Shown piece after piece: positions 20,696 through 25,877 of a DNA stretch of 25,877 bases (position 1 is the stretch's first letter; each line of letters opens with the position of its first letter). Position numbers and translations under genes: made by a program. Source of the stretch: Sporothrix humicola (lineage: Eukaryota > Ascomycota > Sordariomycetes > Ophiostomatales > Ophiostomataceae); contig WNYE01000166.1 of assembly GCA_021396245.1 (NCBI GenBank), positions 1 through 25,877 of the forward strand, given 5' to 3'. A model generated the notes under the pieces. That model was not told where the DNA came from and ran no database searches. It worked only from the letters and a program-made list of their open reading frames with translations.

Positions 20696-21506
20696 AATTG
20701 GACTTGCGACTTTCGTGTATCTTTGTTGCCGGGTCTTTTCAGTCTTCTCTTTTTCTCTAATTTTTAAACTTGATGTTGTTCACAGCCTGCTGCCAGGTGC
20801 CTTTCGGAGCAGCTACTGTCGATAGGTGATGGTGTCTTGTCCCTTTTTTTTTTGTCGTTGTTTTTGTGTTTTTGTTGCGAACCGTGTCTTTTAGCTGTCC
20901 CATTTCTTCCCTTATACTTATTATCTCTCTCCCTCCCTCTCCTTACTTATCCTTTTCCCAATTCTCATTACTTGGTGGCGGATGGGAATAAAAAAAAAGT
21001 GGTCATGTTCTACACGATGGGATGAAAGAGGAAACAGAGAGAGTCGGGCTTTCGATGTTGGTAACCAAAAAAATAGTTAAAATTACCTGGGTAGAAGGGA
21101 AAGAATATATAAAAGTGCAATCATTGGAATCTCGCATGGCGGTGAAAGTGTATGTAAGCATTGTGTTTCATTAAAGCCAGAAAGGCTGGTGGTGTTAATG
21201 TAGGGTATCTTCAAAGATGAGCAATATTGCTTGGTCTTTAACAAGCACAAGCTCAATAGAGAACAAGAATTATCAAATATGAACCAAATTGGGTGGTAAA
21301 TAGCAAAAGCCAATATAGGGAGGTATGCGGGTGTCCTTCAAATGACGGGACAAAATCAAAACGTGTTATATAGACAGAATATTATGGACATGCAAATGAT
21401 AAAGGCAAAACAGGGGGTATTGTTCGAGCAAAAATGCAAAAAAAGAAGGGTAAAGACAGAAAGATCATTAGTGTAGAAGGAAAATGCCGGCCCGGGACCG
21501 CTGCAT
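20696..21506. other. Convergent intergenic region sec26 / UBTD gene
   Basis: About 810 bases holding the 3' UTRs of two convergent genes. The first part is pyrimidine-rich, with T runs at 20840-20870. The second part, 21060-21480, is A/T-rich with A-rich motifs that could serve as polyadenylation signals on either strand. No gene is supported. Confidence 0.6.
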
Positions 21507-22854
21507 TCATGTGGCTTCAAAGACCAGCGCGTTGACAACATGGCCTTCTTTCCATCCCTGGGCCTGAAGCGAGGTATTGTCCTTGAGGATCTTGCCCAGG
21601 TAGGCAATGCGGATGCGTGTGCCATGAGGCAGTTTGGCCTGTTCGGAGATGCGGTGTGCCAAGCTGCGGACAGGTTCTTCGCGGGCGAGATGGACAATGA
21701 CGTCGCGGGAAGTGGCACTGAGACGGGCGCGGACGTTCACCAGATTGGCGGCAGCAGCAGCATTGGCGACGGCCTTGCCCTTTTCCTCGCGGCGACGACG
21801 GCGAGTTGTCGTGGACGCAGTTGTTGTAGTGGTAAGGCGGTGTCTTGCCTCATCGCCGCAAGTATCTTCGTCATCGTCATCGACCTCCTCTTCATCGTCC
21901 TCAATGTCCGACTCTTCCGACAGGTTGGCCTCACCTCCCAGGTCATCCAGGGCACCCTTGGTCTCGTCTAGATCCGAGTCGTGTTCGGGGTCGCTAGCGA
22001 GGTTGGTCGGATCAGATACGATCCAGGCCGGCATGGCATAAAAGTTGCCAAAGGCATCGTAGGCGCCCTGGGCCATGTCGCCCGTGGGCAGGGTAATGTC
22101 AGCGGCATCGAGGATGGACTGTGCAGTGGCACGGGCTTCGGCAGCCTCCGGGGACAGGACTTTGCTGCTCTTAGGCAGTGTAGTCGAGGCAGGTGATGTC
22201 GGCGATGGGGGTGAAGCAGGCGAGGCAGCTGTGGTGGTTGTAGTCGTTGCCACCGTGTCAGTCTCGTTCGCAGCCTTGGCAGCATCGACGAGGTCGGCCT
22301 CCCACAGAATCTCGAGAGTAGTACGCAGCGTCTGCCAGATCTCGGCGCGGCCAGTCACGCGGGTATCAAAGAAGTCGGTGCGTTCGCGGTCGATGGCGCT
22401 GCGTGTCCAGACACGATTCCGCGATGTCCAGCGGCGACGTTTTATTGGCTTATTGATGTGTTTGGAGAGCTCCTGTGCAGAGAGCGGAGTGTGTTGTTGT
22501 GTCGAAGAAGACGAAGTGCCGGGGACGGCAGCCGGCCGTGATCGTTGGCTGGAAGCATTTGGTGGTGTCGAGGAGGAGGACGAGAAACCGCCGGCATCGG
22601 TGCCATCAGCGCTGCCATGCCCGCCAGCACCAGCACCACCAATAGCTACAGAGCCAGAGGCAGCTGCAGCGGAATTTGCCGAGCCGTCGGCGGCAGGTGG
22701 AACGTTGATCGCACGACCGGAGCCGGAGGAAGCACCGCCGGGATAGGGCGAGTTGGGCCCTTCGGAGCGGGAGAAGCAGCAGCCCTAGACAGCAGTGTTA
22801 GTAAGCTAGCGTGTAAGGATAACAAGGGCCTTGGGAGAGAACAAAGCTCACCAT
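21507..22854 (-). CDS. UBTD-type ubiquitin-domain protein with predicted lipidated N-terminus
   Basis: The coding sequence is the ATG alone (22854-22852), a 67-base intron (donor GTGAGC, branch TTACTAAC, acceptor TCTAG), then 22784-21507. That gives 1281 bases, 426 residues. The N-terminus reads MGCCFSRS: Gly2 followed by two Cys, the pattern for myristoylation plus palmitoylation, implying membrane attachment. Residues 17-96 are disordered. The UBTD N-domain spans about 107-263 (LSKHINKPIKRRRW, TDFFDTRVTGRAEIWQTLR, AQSILDAADITLPTGD, YDAFGNFYAMPAWI), interrupted by a Thr/Pro/Ser-rich insert. An acidic run with DDEEEVDDDDED follows. A ubiquitin-like domain closes the protein (about 350-426), without a terminal Gly-Gly, so it is not conjugated. 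Human UBTD1/UBTD2 (about 230 residues, starting MGNC in UBTD1) share this layout and interact with ubiquitin-pathway enzymes. The role in fungi is not known to me. Confidence 0.87.
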
Positions 22855-23970
22855 GTTGACTGTCGATCGAACTTTATTGTTTTAACGATCGCAAAAACAT
22901 GGTCGTACAAAAAGCTCGAGGTTGAAGAGGATGAACTAGGGAAAACCTCCAGTGGTGGTGGAAAGCAGATAGTCGGTCAACGGGAGGTCTGGGCGGTGGT
23001 GCGGAGAAGGCTGGCCGGTTCACGCAAGGCGATTGCGAAATGCACAAGGAGGGGAAGCAAGGGGTCTGGTTGCGAGAAGAAACGAGTCTAAGAACGGAGA
23101 GGCAGCGAAAGTGACGAAGAGTGACGAGAGGAGCAGTCGACCGAGACAACAGGAAGGAGCGAGCTGATCAGTTCAGCGACGGAAGGTGCAGCCTCGTTCG
23201 ACTCGACAAAACAGAATCAACGAGAGCAGCAGAAATGGTCCCCAAGCGCGCTCGTCTGTGGCACAGTCATCGCTCGCTATGCTTGCCAGAATAAAGAAAA
23301 GATAAAGAGAGAAAAGCAGCTGAGAATCGCAAGGGAGGGGAGAGGTGTCGAAGGAAAGAGGAGAAGTGAAGCAATGGTGCATATTGGGCGGACGCGATAC
23401 TGTAAAAGAGAGCGCTGAATGCACGCTGGAGTGGACAGAGCTTGCGTTAGGGCCGAAAAGTGGAGTGATCCTTCCTCGAACGGGCCAAACGTCACCACGT
23501 GGTCCGAGCTTTTTATTGGGGTGTGCGGGTGGTCTGTTGACGGAAAGGAGGGTGGGTTTGCGCTAGCGCGCTGCAAGCTGCTGCAATAGTGCTCCATAAA
23601 CACTGCATGTCGGCGAAGAGTGTGCTGTATCATGCACTTTATGGCGGCCCGCTGACCGCTGCCGTGCGCTGGAGCCGCTGTATTTTTAGGGCATCTACGG
23701 CATACAATCTCACGAACAGTCATATGCATTTCCCCTTATATTGTTGATTTGGAAGCAAGCACACTGCATCGTAAAATCTCGTGTTCGATTCCATTTGTTC
23801 ATGTTTCGCGTCAACTTTTCCACTGTAGTGTGCCCAAACGCCTGTGCCTCTGTATTTGGCCAATACCGCCATGATTCGTAGCTCGAGAAAATATATCGTA
23901 CATGCTCTTGAGATTGTGCTTCTCCTTTTCATTCTCTCCTCCCCTCTCTTTCGTTCTCTCGTCCCTATCT
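22855..23970. other. Intergenic region upstream of the UBTD gene, downstream of dim-5
   Basis: About 1.1 kb. From 22900 to about 23500 the plus strand is purine-rich, so the UBTD transcript strand is C/T-rich, as expected of a fungal promoter and leader. The stretch 23600-23970 should hold the dim-5 3' UTR. No gene, tRNA or repeat is supported. Confidence 0.55.
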
Positions 23971-25168
23971 CTACCACAGGAACTTCCGGCAGTTGGGGCT
24001 CTTACACAAGCACGGAGTCATGCCCTCTCTCTGGTGTCCGGCGTCTGACACGAGGTCCACAATCCCGTCAACATAATCGAACGTCAGCTCGTCACCCGCG
24101 TCAATGTCGCGAACCGCAAAGAAGGCCAGATCGTGGATGTGTTTGTCAGCATGGTCGCCGACACGGGCAAAAATGCGGAGATTGGGGCTGCAAGAGTGGT
24201 TGATAAATCTTGTGGGGCCGGCACGGAACTCGCCGTCACACTCGAGCGGCGGTCCGGCAAGACGGCTGTCGAGCGAGTTCGCGTCCGAAAACTTGTCGAG
24301 GGCAAAGAGGTAAACGTCCTTGCGGCGGGCCATGGTCGACACGGAGCGGCGGTGTCTGGCCTCGCGTGCCGTCAGGATCTCGCCCATGTAGCAGTCGACG
24401 AACTGTCCTTTTTGTAAATCGACGAGCGTACGAACGCCCCAGCCTCGGTTTTCTGTCCGAAAGATCTGTAGAGGGATGCGACGGCCGCGCTCGACAACGC
24501 GGTTGACACAAGCCGTATTGTCCGCTAGCAGCACTTCGCCGTTGGGCCCAACGGTACCGCCCGTTTCATTTTCAGCTGCACACGCACAGCCGTCGTGACA
24601 TTCGTAGATCGGTTCGCGGCTATCGAGGAAACGGCTTCTCAGCAGACCAGCTTTGTCGCCCTGGCTGTGGTACGCAAACTTGGCGCGCTGCTTTTTGGCA
24701 TTCTTAGGCGGCCGGCCAATCCTGCTACCGCCGGCACCGCCCCGCCCTGCCTCGACCTCGCTGTCACTGTCGTCGCTTTTGGGTGTCTGGTCTTCCTCGT
24801 CCCACAGCATGTCCGATAGACATTCACAGCCATCGTAGCGGCAGGCCTTTGCGTCGAGGCACCCGCAGCCGCTGCGGAAACTTGCCTCGGCCGCACGAAC
24901 GCCCTGTGTTAATATAGACTGCGTGATGAACTTGAAATCCTTGGGCAGCGTGGCACCGTCGCCCGTCTTGTTGACAATCGTCACGGGGTACTGCCGGTGC
25001 GTGGGGAACGCGCGCAGCTGGCACCAGTGGCAGCCATCGATAGTTTGTGGTGGCGGCGGTCCCTGTGAAGTCAGATTAAAGCCTTTTACCGTTTATACTT
25101 AAAAGTAAACTTACAGTCTTCCAGTGGTGGTTAAAGAAATGCTCCCGGTATGAGTCGCGATCGCCCAT
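23971..25168 (-). CDS. dim-5: Histone H3 lysine-9 methyltransferase DIM-5 (SUV39/Clr4 family)
   Basis: Exons 25168-25115 and 25062-23971 give 1146 bases, 381 residues. The 52-base intron is GTAAGT...CTGAC...CACAG. The start MGDRDSYREHFFNHHWK lines up with the Neurospora N-terminus, where HFFNH and CHWCQ also occur. The nine pre-SET cysteines of the triangular zinc cluster are C84, C86, C92, C97, C99, C173, C177, C179 and C203. The SET core has RGWGV (224-228), GPTRFINHSC (NHSC 306-309) and LTFDYVDG (Tyr348). The post-SET zinc site is C369-x-C371-x4-C376, ending FLW. All catalytic and zinc residues expected of an active enzyme are present. The enzyme trimethylates H3K9 in the nucleus, leading to HP1 binding and, in Neurospora, DNA methylation of RIP-mutated DNA. 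Oddities are an acidic/basic linker (about 100-145) and about 20 extra residues between C179 and C203. Confidence 0.95.
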
Positions 25169-25234
25169 TGTGAGGATGAACGCGTGACTTGGCGACGCGT
25201 CGAGTGGTGATACAGGACGTTGGGATGGGCAGAA

Positions 25235-25558
25235 TTAAGTTATTGGCCTCTTGTATCGCCTGTGTTCGTAATGGCGTGCCTTGAAGGTAACCGTAGACGT
25301 GACCGAGGTGGCTGCGGTTGAGTTGCGGGCTGCAGATGAGGTGGTTGATGTTTCCCGCAGCAGTTTGTACTCGATGGGAGATGGCGACTCGGAGCGCCGG
25401 TAGGAAGATGAGGGGTCGTAAACGTCGGCAGAGAGAAGTGAGTTGTTGTTGATCGCAGACCCGTTAAGATCTGTAATGTCGTCTTCGAAGTCCAGGGACG
25501 CGATATGATGCGCATGAAAAGCGAGGGGCTCATAAGGAAGGAGCAGACTGAAGTGAGG
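25235..25558 (-). CDS. Possible 3' (C-terminal) exon of an unidentified gene
   Basis: A minus-strand frame without a start codon is open from 25558 to a TAA at 25237-25235, about 107 codons. It reads like real coding sequence with many C-ending codons: LPYEPLAFHAHHIASLDFED, then DITDLNGS, SSSYRRSESPSPIEYKLL and a basic end HYEHRRYKRPIT. There is no Met in the frame. An in-frame TAG just upstream could be the end of an acceptor (AATAG at 25563-25559), and CTTCAG further in is an alternative. Earlier exons would lie to the right, where the sequence turns AT-rich and ends. It would finish 66 bases before the dim-5 ATG on the same strand. I recognise no family. It could also be a chance open frame in the dim-5 leader, since another frame is open over the same bases. 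Confidence 0.3.
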   Translation of the reverse strand, partial: PHFSLLLPYEPLAFHAHHIASLDFEDDITDLNGSAINNNSLLSADVYDPSSSYRRSESPSPIEYKLLRETSTTSSAARNSTAATSVTSTVTFKARHYEHRRYKRPIT

Positions 25559-25745
25559 CTATTGTGGGTTCTGCAATTAAAGTGGGGCAACACTGAAGGC
25601 GGCAAACCGTGAACACTGCAAACAGTGGCGATGTCGCCTCCTCAGCACTCACTTTTCATAATCAAACCAAATGCTTCTAAGTACATCTCTATGCATAGTT
25701 TAGTTAATGATAACACAATACTATGTTGTTCGTTTTCTCTGTTAA

Positions 25746-25786
<41 letters not shown>

Positions 25787-25877
25787 TATTTTTTTAATTT
25801 TTTTATAATTATTAGAAAAAAAAAAAAAAAAAAAAAAATAAAAAAAAAAAAACAAAAATGATAAAAAAAAAAAAAAA
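25559..25877. other. AT-rich right end with homopolymer tracts
   Basis: After about 25660 the sequence becomes AT-rich. A run of about 33 T lies at 25748-25780, followed by A/T-only sequence and A runs to the end. This looks like the low-complexity edge of a contig, or the start of another AT-rich block. No gene is supported. Homopolymer lengths this long are unreliable in assemblies. Confidence 0.6.

Noticed and set aside
23775..23800. tRNA B-box-like GTTCGATTCC
   Set aside because: The flanking bases do not form a T stem, and no A box or acceptor stem is found at the right distance.
24530..24570. Possible mini-intron (GTACCG to CTAG) in dim-5
   Set aside because: At 33 bases it is far below the 52-79 base introns seen here and lacks a branch site; removing it does not restore the usual spacing.

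Overview
This is nuclear DNA of a filamentous ascomycete (Pezizomycotina, most likely Sordariomycetes). Introns are short (52-79 bases), with GTATGT/GTAAGT-type donors and CTAAC-type branch sites. There is a DIM-5-type H3K9 methyltransferase whose N-terminus resembles the Neurospora protein. A 6.4 kb AT-rich block carries the footprint of repeat-induced point mutation (RIP): CpA/TpG are scarce while CpG is retained. The class assignment is an inference from protein resemblance.

Region 1 (1 to about 6385) is transposon debris. Reading frames can still be followed through RIP-type stop codons. On the minus strand is the 5' part of a Ty1/copia element: leader, gag with zinc knuckle, protease and GAG-pre-integrase, cut by the left edge. 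Directly to its right is a second, truncated copy of the same element's first ~1.35 kb. The two copies differ in length by exactly two 19-base minisatellite units. To the right of these, on the plus strand, is a decayed Tad-like LINE reverse transcriptase. The layout reads best as copia inside copia inside LINE.

Region 2 (about 6385 to 25170) is ordinary gene-dense DNA with eight housekeeping genes. In order they are a small ankyrin protein like yeast YCR051W (+), the RNase P/MRP subunit Rpp40 (-), the tRNA m2G10 methyltransferase Trm11 (+), the GID E3-ligase receptor Gid4/Vid24 (-), the exon-junction protein Mago (-), beta-COP/Sec26 (+), a UBTD-type ubiquitin-like protein with a predicted lipidated N-terminus (-), and DIM-5 (-). 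Exon structures were rebuilt from splice sites and every coding length closes in frame. The genes are functionally unrelated. Rpp40/Trm11 and Mago/Sec26 are divergent pairs. Ankyrin/Rpp40, Trm11/Gid4 and Sec26/UBTD are convergent pairs.

Region 3 (about 25170 to 25877) holds a possible 3' exon of an unidentified minus-strand gene just upstream of dim-5. It then runs into AT-rich sequence and long poly(T)/poly(A) tracts, probably a contig end.

The most interesting points are the nested RIP-degraded elements, the enzyme that marks such DNA (DIM-5) lying in the same window with an unusual insertion in its zinc cluster, a GC-AG intron in sec26, and a start-codon-only coding exon in the UBTD gene.
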